Below, piece after piece: positions 16,887 through 25,366 of a stretch of 64,000 nt of DNA. A program made the position numbers and the translations under genes. Position 1 is the first letter of the stretch. Every line of letters starts with the position of its first letter. This stretch comes from Rhabdaerophilum sp. SD176 (GTDB lineage Bacteria; Pseudomonadota; Alphaproteobacteria; Rhizobiales; Beijerinckiaceae), in contig NZ_JARJNS010000005.1 of the NCBI RefSeq assembly GCF_030143245.1, forward strand, positions 186,001-250,000, given 5' to 3'. Under the pieces are notes generated by a model, which was not told the DNA's origin, made no database searches, and was given only the letters and a program-made list of their open reading frames with translations.

Positions 16887-17852
16887 TCATGGTGACGGCC
16901 CCGGCCTGGGGCGTGCGGCAACGAGATTTGGCCGAGACCGTGTCTGGGCCGGGCCCGCCCGCTTCCGGCTCAGCAGGCTCCAGAGCCGGGCCACGGCGGC
17001 ATTCGGGTTTGCCCGGTCCCGGAAGGCCATCACCGAGAGCGGCATCGACCAGCGCGCCCCGCCGATCGGCACCAGCGAATCTGCCGGGCCGGCGGCCACG
17101 GTGCTTTCCGTCAACCAGGCAATACCATGCCCGGCAATCGCCATGTCCCGGAGCACATCAGCCATGTCGTTCTCGATAACGCGGTGCCCGTTGGGAAGGC
17201 CGCCGGCATTCTCGATGATCAGATCAACCAGGCGCGAGAAATAGACCCCGCTCGAATACATCAGCAGCGGTAAAGGCGTCTGTTTCTCGCCCGGCAGGGC
17301 ATAACCCTCGCGGCGCAGCAAGGCCGGGCTGATGAAGGGGCGCAGGAAGTCGGTCTCGATCTCGATGGCATCGACCCGTTCCGGTTCGGGATGGATCGGC
17401 TGCTGCGCGGCATGGAAGCAGATCATCAACTCGGTCGCGCCCGAGAGAAGCCCGATTCCGAGATCATGCACATTGCCAACGGTCAGCGCGGCGGTGAGCC
17501 GGAGATCGCGGCCCCATTCCGACCACCAGGCCGGGAACCGCGCCGTGGCCAGCGCGAAAGGCAGCCCGATCCGGAGATGGTCCGGCCGCTGGTCCGGCAT
17601 ACCCTGCAGGTCGGCCCGGGCATCGAGGATCTCGGCCAGCAGCCGGCTCGCCATGACGCGGAACTGCTCGCCCTCGCGGGTGAGTTGCGTCGGCAGGATC
17701 GAGCGGTCGATGAGCGGCACGCCGAACCAGGATTCAAGCTGCTGGATCCGCCGGCTGAAGGCCGCCTGCGACGTGTTCCGCAAGGCGGCCGCCCGGGTGA
17801 AGTTCCCGGTTTCCGCGACCGCCAGAAAATCCTGAAGCCACCGGATCTCCAT
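16887..17852 (-). CDS. LysR family transcriptional regulator, probable activator of the D-amino-acid genes
   Basis: A 321-residue LysR protein: winged helix-turn-helix at residues 1-60 (MEIRWLQDFLAVAETGNFTRAAALRNTSQAAFSRRIQQLE) and an effector domain of two alpha/beta lobes from residue 90. The ATG at 17852 follows GGAG by ten bases. It is divergent from dgcN-dgcA and precedes the D-amino-acid transaminase on the same strand, the standard position for a LysR activator of both. Two matching T-N11-A boxes lie in the divergent region. A D-amino acid is a reasonable co-inducer but this is inference. The C-terminal tail is unusually rich in Pro, Arg and Ala. Confidence 0.85.
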   Translation of the reverse strand: MEIRWLQDFLAVAETGNFTRAAALRNTSQAAFSRRIQQLESWFGVPLIDRSILPTQLTREGEQFRVMASRLLAEILDARADLQGMPDQRPDHLRIGLPFALATARFPAWWSEWGRDLRLTAALTVGNVHDLGIGLLSGATELMICFHAAQQPIHPEPERVDAIEIETDFLRPFISPALLRREGYALPGEKQTPLPLLMYSSGVYFSRLVDLIIENAGGLPNGHRVIENDMADVLRDMAIAGHGIAWLTESTVAAGPADSLVPIGGARWSMPLSVMAFRDRANPNAAVARLWSLLSRKRAGPAQTRSRPNLVAARPRPGPSP

Positions 17853-17935
17853 CCGTGTTGTCTCCACGTTCGACCGGGCGGGACCGGCCCTGTCCTGTGC
17901 TCTCTATCGTAGGGGCGCGGGCCTCGCCATGGCCA

Positions 17936-18045
17936 ATGCAAATTTTGCATCGACAACGGAGCCGTCATCGCCTCGCCGGTCTCGACGGCGCCGGACCGGG
18001 CAGCTACGTGGGCCTTCTGCTCCCGGGGCCTTGCGAAACTTGCAT
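17936..18045. promoter_or_regulatory. Two LysR-type T-N11-A boxes upstream of dgcN
   Basis: Box 1 at 17936-17950 is ATGCAAATTTTGCAT, a perfect seven-base dyad about one central base. Box 2 at 18031-18045 is TTGCGAAACTTGCAT, matching box 1 in 11 of 15 positions. Both have T and A separated by eleven bases, the LysR core. Box 2 ends 58 bases before the dgcN start. The two may be the recognition and activation sites of the divergent LysR protein. Confidence 0.55.
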
Positions 18046-18103
18046 TGGCCTCGGAGGCGTCTCGCGAGCATGATCCGGCCATGTTCCAGCAAGGACCGGA
18101 CCC

Positions 18104-19135
18104 ATGCTCGTTACCCCTCCCTATCTGATGTTCCTCGGCGATGTCGGAGATCAGCTTGCCGCCAAGACGGCTCATGGCATTGTCGACTGGCGACCCGAAT
18201 GGTGCCTGGGCCAGCGGCGCCTGCCGGGCTGCAAGGCCGATCTCGGCATCGCGGAGATGTCGATTGCCGAAGCAGCGGGCAAGGGGGCCCGGACGCTGAT
18301 CGTCGGCGTGGCCAATGCGGGCGGCATCCTGCCGGATCACTGGACGGCCGAGATCGTCGCCGCCATCGAGGCCGGGATGGATGTGGCCAGCGGCCTGCAT
18401 ACCCGGCTCGGCTCGAAGCCGGAGATCCGCGAGGCGGCGTCCCGTCACGGACGACAATTGCTGGATGTCCGGCATTCGGACCAGCGCTTCGATACCGGCA
18501 AGGGCACGAAGCGGCCCGGCCTGCGCCTGCTCACCGTCGGCACGGATTGCTCGGTCGGCAAGAAATACACCGCGCTGGCGCTCGAGCGCGGCATGCGCGC
18601 ACGCGGCATGGATGCCGATTTCCGGGCGACCGGCCAGACCGGCGTTTTCATCTCCGGCCGTGGCGTGGCCATTGATGCCGTGGTGGCGGATTTCATCTCC
18701 GGCGCGGTTGAATGGATCTGCCCGGCGGCTGCCGAGACCCATTGGGACCTGGTCGAGGGTCAGGGTTCTCTGTTCCACCCGTCCTTCGCCGGCGTCAGCC
18801 TCGGCCTGCTGCATGGGGCCCAGCCGGATGCCTTCGTGGTCTGCCATGAACCGACCCGCACCACGATGCGCGGCGTCAAGCAAACGCTGCCAGGCATTGC
18901 CGACGTGATCGACCTGACAATCCGCTGCGGGTCGCTCACCAATCCGGGCATCCGCCCGGTTGGCATCGCCATAAACACCGAGAAGCTTGGCGAAGCGGAG
19001 GCCCGCGCCCTGATTGCGGAAACCGCCGACCGCCATAAACTGCCCGCGACCGATCCGATCCGCTTCGGCGTGGAATCGATCATCGATCAGGTTCTTGCGG
19101 AGTTTCCGCATTCTGAAAACGGGAAGGCCCGCTGA
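18104..19135 (+). CDS. dgcN: DgcN family N-acetyltransferase (DUF1611), D-glutamate catabolism
   Basis: A 343-residue protein of the DUF1611 family, known as DgcN in the DgcN-DgcA route in which D-glutamate is N-acetylated, racemised and returned as an L-compound. An N-terminal Rossmann-like part (residues 1-130) is joined to a P-loop domain; the phosphate loop TVGTDCSVGKKYTALAL is at about residues 144-160, followed by an acidic switch in EGQGSLFHPSFAG. AAGGA eight bases before the ATG supports the start. The gene overlaps dgcA in a TGATG junction and is divergent from the LysR gene. Confidence 0.85.
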   Translation: MLVTPPYLMFLGDVGDQLAAKTAHGIVDWRPEWCLGQRRLPGCKADLGIAEMSIAEAAGKGARTLIVGVANAGGILPDHWTAEIVAAIEAGMDVASGLHTRLGSKPEIREAASRHGRQLLDVRHSDQRFDTGKGTKRPGLRLLTVGTDCSVGKKYTALALERGMRARGMDADFRATGQTGVFISGRGVAIDAVVADFISGAVEWICPAAAETHWDLVEGQGSLFHPSFAGVSLGLLHGAQPDAFVVCHEPTRTTMRGVKQTLPGIADVIDLTIRCGSLTNPGIRPVGIAINTEKLGEAEARALIAETADRHKLPATDPIRFGVESIIDQVLAEFPHSENGKAR

Positions 19136-20124
19136 TGCCGAAGCTCGATATCCGCGTTGAACGCTGGCCGATCGCCGGCACATTCACCATTTCGCGCGGT
19201 AGCCGCACCGAAGCGGTGGTCGTGGTGGTCGCGTTGCAGGAGGGGCCGGCCATCGGCCATGGCGAATGCGTGCCCTATGCGCGCTATGGCGAGAGCATCG
19301 AGGGGGTCGTCGCAGCCCTGGAGGCCTTGCGCCCGCAGATCGAGGCCGGCGTGAGCCGCGCCGGGATCCGCACGCTCCTGCCCGCCGGCGCCGCCCGCAA
19401 TGCGCTGGATTGTGCGCTCTGGCAGCTCGAGGCGAGCCGGGCCGGCCTGCCGCTGCATCAGCTTGCCGGCCTGCCGCCGCCCCGGCCCGTCACCACCGCC
19501 TACACGCTGAGCCTCGGGACGCCGGACACCATGTTCGAGGCGGCACGCAAGGCTTCTGCACGCCCGCTGCTGAAGATCAAGCTCGGCGGCGAGGGCGATG
19601 CCGAGCGGCTCGCTGCCGTGCGTGCCGGCGCGCCGGCTTCGACGCTTGTTGTCGATGCGAACGAGGCCTGGCACCGGGAAACGCTTGGCGCCAATCTCGC
19701 GGCCTGCGAGAGGGCCGGCGTTGCGCTGATCGAGCAGCCCATGCCGGCGGGAGAGGATGCCGCGCTGGCGGATATCCGCACGCCGATTGTCATCTGCGCC
19801 GATGAAAGCATCCATGATGCCGCCAGCCTCGGCCATCTTCCGCCCTGGTATGATGCGATCAACATCAAGCTCGACAAGACCGGCGGCCTGACCGACGCGC
19901 TGGAATTGCGCGATGCCGCCCGGGCGCGGGGTCTGAAGATCATGGTCGGCTGCATGCTCGGCACATCGCTCGCCATGGCGCCGGCCATCCTTCTCGCGCA
20001 GGGCGCGGAATTCGTCGATCTTGACGGCCCGCTCCTGCTGGCGAAGGACCGTGAGCCCGGCCTGATCTATCAGGGCAGCGAACTCGTGCCGCCGCTGGGC
20101 GCCGTGGGTGCCAACCCGCCCTGA
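19135..20124 (+). CDS. dgcA: DgcA family N-acetyl-D-glutamate racemase (enolase superfamily)
   Basis: A 329-residue enolase-superfamily protein of the muconate-cycloisomerase subgroup, close to L-Ala-D/L-Glu epimerases; the pairing with dgcN points to the N-acetyl-D-Glu racemase DgcA. Catalytic residues are visible: the KxK pair in LLKIKLGGEG, the metal ligands in VVDANEAW, LIEQPMP and ICADESI, and the second-face Lys in INIKLDKTGG. The start codon overlaps dgcN by one base (TGATG). The gene converges with the dipeptide transporter genes. Dipeptide epimerase activity remains an alternative. Confidence 0.85.
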   Translation: MPKLDIRVERWPIAGTFTISRGSRTEAVVVVVALQEGPAIGHGECVPYARYGESIEGVVAALEALRPQIEAGVSRAGIRTLLPAGAARNALDCALWQLEASRAGLPLHQLAGLPPPRPVTTAYTLSLGTPDTMFEAARKASARPLLKIKLGGEGDAERLAAVRAGAPASTLVVDANEAWHRETLGANLAACERAGVALIEQPMPAGEDAALADIRTPIVICADESIHDAASLGHLPPWYDAINIKLDKTGGLTDALELRDAARARGLKIMVGCMLGTSLAMAPAILLAQGAEFVDLDGPLLLAKDREPGLIYQGSELVPPLGAVGANPP

Positions 20125-20127
20125 GCC

Positions 20128-20883
20128 TCAGGCGGAGGCGAGGGCGACACGCCGTGAAGCAGCGATCAGTTCCTGCGTATAGGCATCCTGCCCGCCCTGC
20201 TTGCGCAGGGACTCGATATCGGCTTCCTCGACAATCCGGCCAAGCTTCATCACCGCCACGCGGCTGCACATATGGCCAACCACGGCGAGGTTGTGGCTGA
20301 CCAGCAGCATGGTCAGGCCGAGCCGAAGCTTGAGGTCCTGGAGCAGGTTCAGCACTTCGGCCTGGATCGAGACATCCAGCGCCGAGGTCGGCTCGTCCAG
20401 CAGCAGGATCCGCGGCTCGAGGATCAGCGCCCGCGCAATCGCCACACGTTGGCGTTGCCCGCCCGACAATTGATGCGGAAACCGGAAGCGGAAGCCGCCA
20501 TCCAGCCCAACCTCCGCCAGCGCGCGTTCGATCCGCCGGTCCGGCTGGTCGAGCCCGTGGATGGCCAGCGGCTCGGCAAGGATCGCATCGATCGTCATGC
20601 GGGGATGGAGGCTGGCGAACGGGTCCTGGAACACCATCTGCACCGAGCGGAAGAACGCCTTGTCTGGCCGCTGCGGCAGGGGATTCCCGTCGATCTCCAC
20701 CACACCGTCCCAGTTCCGGTTGAGGCCTGACAGGACGCGCAGGACGGTGGATTTTCCCGAGCCGGATTCGCCGACAAGGCCGAAGCTTTCTCCGGATCCG
20801 ACCATGAAGGACACGTCCTTGAGAACATGCGCCTCGCCGAAGCGCACGTTGAGGTTGCGGACGATAATCGAACCGGGTCCCAT
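20128..20883 (-). CDS. Dipeptide/oligopeptide ABC transporter ATPase (DppF-like)
   Basis: A 251-residue ABC ATPase, the second nucleotide-binding subunit of a peptide importer. Walker A is GESGSGKSTVL, signature LSGGQRQRVAIARAL, Walker B ILLLDEPTSALD, and the switch His is in VSHNLAVV. The start at 20883 lies one base after the stop of the DppD-like gene, so these two are coupled. This is the last gene of the leftward five-gene transporter operon and it converges with dgcA. It is a little shorter than most DppF proteins because the C-terminal peptide-transporter extension is brief. Confidence 0.9.
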   Translation of the reverse strand: MGPGSIIVRNLNVRFGEAHVLKDVSFMVGSGESFGLVGESGSGKSTVLRVLSGLNRNWDGVVEIDGNPLPQRPDKAFFRSVQMVFQDPFASLHPRMTIDAILAEPLAIHGLDQPDRRIERALAEVGLDGGFRFRFPHQLSGGQRQRVAIARALILEPRILLLDEPTSALDVSIQAEVLNLLQDLKLRLGLTMLLVSHNLAVVGHMCSRVAVMKLGRIVEEADIESLRKQGGQDAYTQELIAASRRVALASA

Positions 20884-20884
20884 C

Positions 20885-21733
20885 TCAGCCTCCCCGCAGC
20901 CAGGACTCATCGCGCTGCAGGGTCGCCAGCCGCCGGACCGGCCGGTCGAGATCGGGCAGGCAGCCCAGCAGCCCGCGCGTATAGGCATGCTGGCCCTTCG
21001 CCAGTTCCCGCGCCGGCAGGCTTTCCATAACCCGGCCGCCATACATTACGATCACCCGATCGCAGAAGGCGGAGACCAGCGGCAGGTCATGGCTGATGAA
21101 GATCAGCCCCATGCCGCGATCGGTCACCAGTTTTTCGAGAATGTCGAGGATCTGCGCCTGCACCGTCACATCGAGCGCCGAGGTCGGTTCGTCGGCGATC
21201 AGGACATCCGGTTCGCCGATCAGCATCATCGCGATCATCACGCGCTGTCCCATCCCGCCCGACACTTCATGCGGGTAAAGATCGAAGACGCGCGCGGGCT
21301 CCCGGATCAGCACATCCTCGAGCATCGCCAGCGCCCGGTCCCGGGCCTCGCTCTTGCCGGCCCGGCGATGCAGCTGGTACGCCTCGGCGATCTGCCGGCC
21401 CACACTCATCACCGGGTTGAGCGAGAATTTCGGATCCTGCATCACCATGGAGAGATGGCGCCCGCGCAGGCGCCGCCGGGCCTCGCCCGACATGCCGATG
21501 AGGTCCTGCCCCTTGAAGCGCATCGCATCGGCCTGCACTTCGCCGGGCCATGGCACGAGATCAAGCAGGGCCCGGCCGGTCATCGACTTGCCGGAACCGG
21601 ATTCGCCGACAATTGCCAGCTTCTCGCGGCCAAGGCTGAAGGACAGGCCGCGCACAGCCTCGACAATGCGGGTTGGCGTATGGAACCGGACCCGGAGATT
21701 GCTGACCTCGACGAGAGGCGGTTCTTCGGTCAT
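20885..21733 (-). CDS. Dipeptide/oligopeptide ABC transporter ATPase (DppD-like)
   Basis: A 282-residue ABC ATPase. Walker A is GESGSGKSMTGRAL, the signature is the DppD-type VSGGMGQRVMIAMML, Walker B is VLIADEPTSALD and the switch His is in ISHDLPLV. The start at 21733 (MTEEPPLVEVSNL) has GAGG upstream. It forms a heterodimer with the DppF-like subunit to drive peptide uptake across the inner membrane. It starts ten bases after the DppC-like permease gene. Confidence 0.9.
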   Translation of the reverse strand: MTEEPPLVEVSNLRVRFHTPTRIVEAVRGLSFSLGREKLAIVGESGSGKSMTGRALLDLVPWPGEVQADAMRFKGQDLIGMSGEARRRLRGRHLSMVMQDPKFSLNPVMSVGRQIAEAYQLHRRAGKSEARDRALAMLEDVLIREPARVFDLYPHEVSGGMGQRVMIAMMLIGEPDVLIADEPTSALDVTVQAQILDILEKLVTDRGMGLIFISHDLPLVSAFCDRVIVMYGGRVMESLPARELAKGQHAYTRGLLGCLPDLDRPVRRLATLQRDESWLRGG

Positions 21734-21743
21734 TCGCCGCTCC

Positions 21744-22634
21744 TCACTGGGCATCGAGAACGTCCCGCAGGCCATCCCCGAGCAGGTTGAAGCCGAGCGC
21801 GACAAGGCAGATGGCGAGGCCCGGAAAGGCCGCGACCCACCATTGGTCGAAGATGAACTCGCGCCCGGTGGCGATCATCGCGCCCCATTCCGGCAAGGGC
21901 GGCTGCGCGCCGAGGCCGAGAAAGCCGAGACCGGCCGCCGTGAGGATGATGCCGGCCATGTCCAGCGTGGTCCGGACAATGACCGACGAAAGGCACATCG
22001 GCACGACATGCTTGAGAATGATCCGTCCATGCCCTGCGCCCTGCAGCCGGACCGCGGCGATGTAATCGGCATTGCGGATGACCAGCGTCTCCGCCCGGGC
22101 CACCCGGGCATAGGGAGGCCAGGCCGTGCAGGCAATGGCGATCACGGCATTCTCGATGCCCGGCCCCAGCACGGCCACAAAGGCCAAAGCCAGCACCAGG
22201 CGCGGAAAGGCCAGGAACACATCGGTCACGCGCATCAGCACGGTATCCACCCAGCCACCGAAATAGCCGGCCACGGTACCGATCATCAGCCCGACAGGTC
22301 CGACCGAGATCACGACCAGCACGACGATGGCGAGGGTGATCCGCGCGCCATGGATGATCCGGCTGAAAATGTCGCGCCCCAGCGCATCCGTGCCGAACCA
22401 GTGCGTCGCTGAGGGCGGCAGCAGGCGCTGCGACAGGTTCTGGGCCAGCGGGTCATAAGGCGCGATCAGCGGCGCGAAGGCCGCGATCAGCAGTAATGCC
22501 ACCACAATGATCAGCCCGATCAGCGCAAGCGGGTTTTTCCGCAGCGCCAGCCATTGCCGGTAGGCCTGCCCGATCCGGGCCTGCCGCCGCGAGGCCGGGG
22601 TTTCTGTCGTCAAGTAGGCATAGAGACCGGCCAT
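21744..22634 (-). CDS. Dipeptide ABC transporter permease (DppC-like)
   Basis: A 296-residue inner-membrane permease with an N-terminal extension, one early transmembrane helix (ALIGLIIVVALLLIAAFAPLI) and the five-helix BPD_transp_1 core. The EAA loop that contacts the ATPases is recognisable around YIAAVRLQGAGHGRIILKHV. The family motif FGTDALGRDIFSRIIHGARI is present before the core. It pairs with the DppB-like permease, from which it is three bases away. Confidence 0.9.
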   Translation of the reverse strand: MAGLYAYLTTETPASRRQARIGQAYRQWLALRKNPLALIGLIIVVALLLIAAFAPLIAPYDPLAQNLSQRLLPPSATHWFGTDALGRDIFSRIIHGARITLAIVVLVVISVGPVGLMIGTVAGYFGGWVDTVLMRVTDVFLAFPRLVLALAFVAVLGPGIENAVIAIACTAWPPYARVARAETLVIRNADYIAAVRLQGAGHGRIILKHVVPMCLSSVIVRTTLDMAGIILTAAGLGFLGLGAQPPLPEWGAMIATGREFIFDQWWVAAFPGLAICLVALGFNLLGDGLRDVLDAQ

Positions 22635-22637
22635 GAC

Positions 22638-23663
22638 TTACCTCGCCCGCGGGTCGAAGGCCCGCCCGATCATGTCGCTCAGCAGGTTGATGCCGACGAA
22701 GATCAGCCCGACGACGATGGTTCCTCCCAGCACGGCATTCATGTCCGCATTGAGCAGGGAATTGGTGATGTAGCGGCCGAGGCCCGGCCAGGCGAAGACA
22801 GTTTCGGTCAGCACCGAGCCTTCGAGCAGGTTGGCATAGGACAATGCGATCACAGTCAGCAGCGGCACGATCGCGTTGCGCAGCGCATGGCCCCAGACCA
22901 CGCGGCGCTCGCTCAGCCCCTTGACCCGCGCCGTCATGACATAGGGCTGCTGCAGCTCGGTGATCATGAAGGAGCGTGTCATGCGGCTGATATAGGCCGT
23001 CGAGAACAGGCCCAGCACGGCCGAGGGCAGGACGAGATGCGAGACGGCGTTCCGGAACGCATCCCATTCGCCCTGCAACGCGCAATCCAGCAGGAGAACC
23101 CCGGTAATGGGCTGCACGAAATCCTGGTAGGACACCGCAATCCGCCCGGGGCCGGAAACCCAGCCCAGCTTGGCATAGAAGATCAGCAGGCCCATCAGGC
23201 CAAGCCAGAAGATCGGGATGGAATAGCCGAAAAGCCCGATGAACCGGGCGATATGGTCGGGCCATCGCCCCTGTTTCGTCGCCGCCAGCACGCCGAGCGG
23301 GATGCCGAGGCAAATGCCGATCAACGTGCCCAGCGTCGCCAGTTCCAGTGTGGCCGGGAAGACCCGCTTGATATCCTCGATGACGAGGTTCGAGGTCAGG
23401 ACCGACTTGCCGAAATCACCCTGCACCACTTTCTGGAGATAAAGCCAGAACTGCACGAGGACGGGCTTGTCGAGCCCCATATCCTGGCGCGCCTTTTCGT
23501 AGACATCCGGTCTTGCATTGTCCCCCACGACCGCGAGGACCGGATCGACCGGCATGACCCGGGCGATGAAGAAGGTGACAGCGAGCAGGCCGAGGATCGT
23601 CACCAGCACGGTGATCAGCTCCCTGGCGACAGTTCGGGCACCCCGGCTGAGGGCATGGGACAT
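22638..23663 (-). CDS. Dipeptide ABC transporter permease (DppB-like)
   Basis: A 341-residue permease of the DppB class. An N-terminal helix (LITVLVTILGLLAVTFFIARV) is followed by the DppB-type periplasmic region (MGLDKPVLVQFWLYL, GDFGKSVLT) and the permease core, with the EAA loop in YVMTARVKGLSERRVVWGHALRN. It lies 89 bases downstream of the substrate-binding protein gene; a strong hairpin stands in that gap. Together the permeases form the channel of the peptide importer. Confidence 0.9.
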   Translation of the reverse strand: MSHALSRGARTVARELITVLVTILGLLAVTFFIARVMPVDPVLAVVGDNARPDVYEKARQDMGLDKPVLVQFWLYLQKVVQGDFGKSVLTSNLVIEDIKRVFPATLELATLGTLIGICLGIPLGVLAATKQGRWPDHIARFIGLFGYSIPIFWLGLMGLLIFYAKLGWVSGPGRIAVSYQDFVQPITGVLLLDCALQGEWDAFRNAVSHLVLPSAVLGLFSTAYISRMTRSFMITELQQPYVMTARVKGLSERRVVWGHALRNAIVPLLTVIALSYANLLEGSVLTETVFAWPGLGRYITNSLLNADMNAVLGGTIVVGLIFVGINLLSDMIGRAFDPRAR

Positions 23664-23690
23664 GGGATGTCTCGCGATGGGCGGAAGGGA

Positions 23691-23723
23691 AATCGCCGCC
23701 CGGCACGGGGCCGGGCGGCGATT
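23691..23723 (-). other. Intercistronic stem-loop between the binding-protein and permease genes
   Basis: Perfect fourteen-base arms AATCGCCGCCCGGC and GCCGGGCGGCGATT around a five-base loop. It lies between the substrate-binding protein stop at 23753 and the DppB-like start at 23663. There is no proper T run after it on the minus strand, so it is more likely a partial terminator or a 3' stabiliser that lets the binding-protein message outlast the rest, as is common in importer operons. Confidence 0.65.
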
Positions 23724-23752
23724 CGGGGAGCGTCACGCCATCAGGCGCCCGC

Positions 23753-25366
23753 TCATTCCTTCGAGATCGTATGGTAGAAGTTCGTGTCCGATGTCGGACC
23801 CACGACGAAGCCCTTCGCGTTGGACCGCGCCGCCGCCACTTCGATCTGCTGGAACATGATCACGAAGGGCGAGGTCTTCTGGTGCTCGCGCTGCAGGGCC
23901 TCGTAGACCGCCTTGCGCTTGTTGGCATCGCGCTCGAGCACGTTGGCCTGCGTGGTCTTGGTCATTTCGGGGATGTCCCATGCATTGCGCCAGGCCAGCG
24001 TCTTCGACTTCGCGTTATCCGTGTTGTCGACATTGATCGCGAAAGTCTCGGCATTGGTATGCGGATCGAGATAATCCGGGCCCCACTGGCCGATATAGAT
24101 GTCGTGCTGACGGGCGCGATACTTGGTCAGCGTGGCGCGGCCATCGCCGGGGATCAGCTCCAGCTTGATGCCAGCCTGTGCCCATCCCGCCTGGATCGCC
24201 TGCGCGATATCGGTGATCGGCGAGGTCGAGCGGACATCCATCGTCACGGTGAAGCCGTTCGGCAGGCCGGCCTTGGCGAGCAGCTCCTTCGCCTTGGCGA
24301 CGTCGAACTTGTACGGCTTGTCGGTGATCGCCCCGAGGAAGCCTTTCGGCAGGAAGCTCTGGTGCTGCTGGAACGTGCCCTGCACGATGTTCTTCTCGAT
24401 GGCTTCGTAATCGACGAGCCATTTCACCGCCTCACGCACTTCCGGCTTGGCGAAATTCGGGTTTTTCGTGTTCAGCCCGAGATAGAGGATATAGCCCTTG
24501 TCGCCCTGCACGGTCGTGATCTGCGGGTTGCCCTTGACGGCCGCCAGCTGGTCTTTCGAAAGGTTGCGGGCGAAATCGATATCGCCCTTTTCGAGCAGCA
24601 GGCGCTGGGAGGCCGGCTCCGCGACATGGCGGACGATGACACGGCGGTTCTTCGGCGCGCCCTTGAACCAGTTCGGATTGGCCTCGAGCGCATATTGCTC
24701 GTTCGGCCGCCAGGCGCGGACGATATAGGCACCGGTGCCGGCCGAATTGGCCTTCATCCAGGCATTGCCGAAATCGCCGTCCTTCTCGTTGGCCTTTACC
24801 GTCTTCGAATCGACGATCGAGGCGACGCCCGAGGTCAGGCAGTTCAGGAAGAAGGTCGGCGCGAAGGGCTTCGACACCGTGATGCTCACGGTGCTGTCAT
24901 CCACCGCCTTCACCTTCTCGAGCACGTTTTCCTTGGTGAAGCCGAACTGCGCCAGGATGAAGCCCGGAGACTTGTTGAGCACGATCGCCCGCTGGAAGGA
25001 ATAGACCACATCGGCCGCGGTCAGCGGGTTGCCGGAATGGAACTTCACGCCCGGGCGCAGCTTGAACGTATAGGTCAGGTTGTCATCCGAAACGGTCCAG
25101 CTCTGGGCGAGATCGCCGACCAGCGCATTGCCGTTCTTGATGTCCACGCCGATCAGCTTGTCATAGACATTCGCGCCGACCTCGACGCCCGAGAACTCGA
25201 AGGCTTCGGCCGGATCGAGCGAGATGATATCGTCGATCTGCTTGGCCATGACGACCGTGTCCTTCGGCGTCTGGCCGAGGGCCGGGCCCATGGCGGTCAG
25301 GGAAGAAGCCGCCATCAGGGCAGCGGAAAGGCCCAGCGCATGGCGGCGGGACAGGTTGATTTTCAT
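23753..25366 (-). CDS. Dipeptide/oligopeptide ABC transporter substrate-binding protein (family 5)
   Basis: A 537-residue periplasmic binding protein (SBP_bac_5). The start at 25366 has GGGAG upstream; a Tat-like signal (LSRRHALGLSAALMAASS) precedes the cut near residue 32. Core markers are LDPAEAFEFSGVEVGANVYDKL, the LTYTFKLRPGVKFHSGNPLTA segment and IYIGQWGPDYLDPHTNAE. It collects peptides for the permease-ATPase genes downstream. Its neighbours dgcN-dgcA and the D-amino-acid transaminase suggest D-amino-acid-containing peptides, for example from murein, but nickel or other ligands of the family are not excluded. Confidence 0.88.
   Translation of the reverse strand: MKINLSRRHALGLSAALMAASSLTAMGPALGQTPKDTVVMAKQIDDIISLDPAEAFEFSGVEVGANVYDKLIGVDIKNGNALVGDLAQSWTVSDDNLTYTFKLRPGVKFHSGNPLTAADVVYSFQRAIVLNKSPGFILAQFGFTKENVLEKVKAVDDSTVSITVSKPFAPTFFLNCLTSGVASIVDSKTVKANEKDGDFGNAWMKANSAGTGAYIVRAWRPNEQYALEANPNWFKGAPKNRRVIVRHVAEPASQRLLLEKGDIDFARNLSKDQLAAVKGNPQITTVQGDKGYILYLGLNTKNPNFAKPEVREAVKWLVDYEAIEKNIVQGTFQQHQSFLPKGFLGAITDKPYKFDVAKAKELLAKAGLPNGFTVTMDVRSTSPITDIAQAIQAGWAQAGIKLELIPGDGRATLTKYRARQHDIYIGQWGPDYLDPHTNAETFAINVDNTDNAKSKTLAWRNAWDIPEMTKTTQANVLERDANKRKAVYEALQREHQKTSPFVIMFQQIEVAAARSNAKGFVVGPTSDTNFYHTISKE

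Noticed and set aside
17483-19183. A 566-codon minus-strand frame across the dgcN/LysR region
   Set aside because: It runs through the LysR, promoter and dgcN segments in a different frame from the clear gene products.
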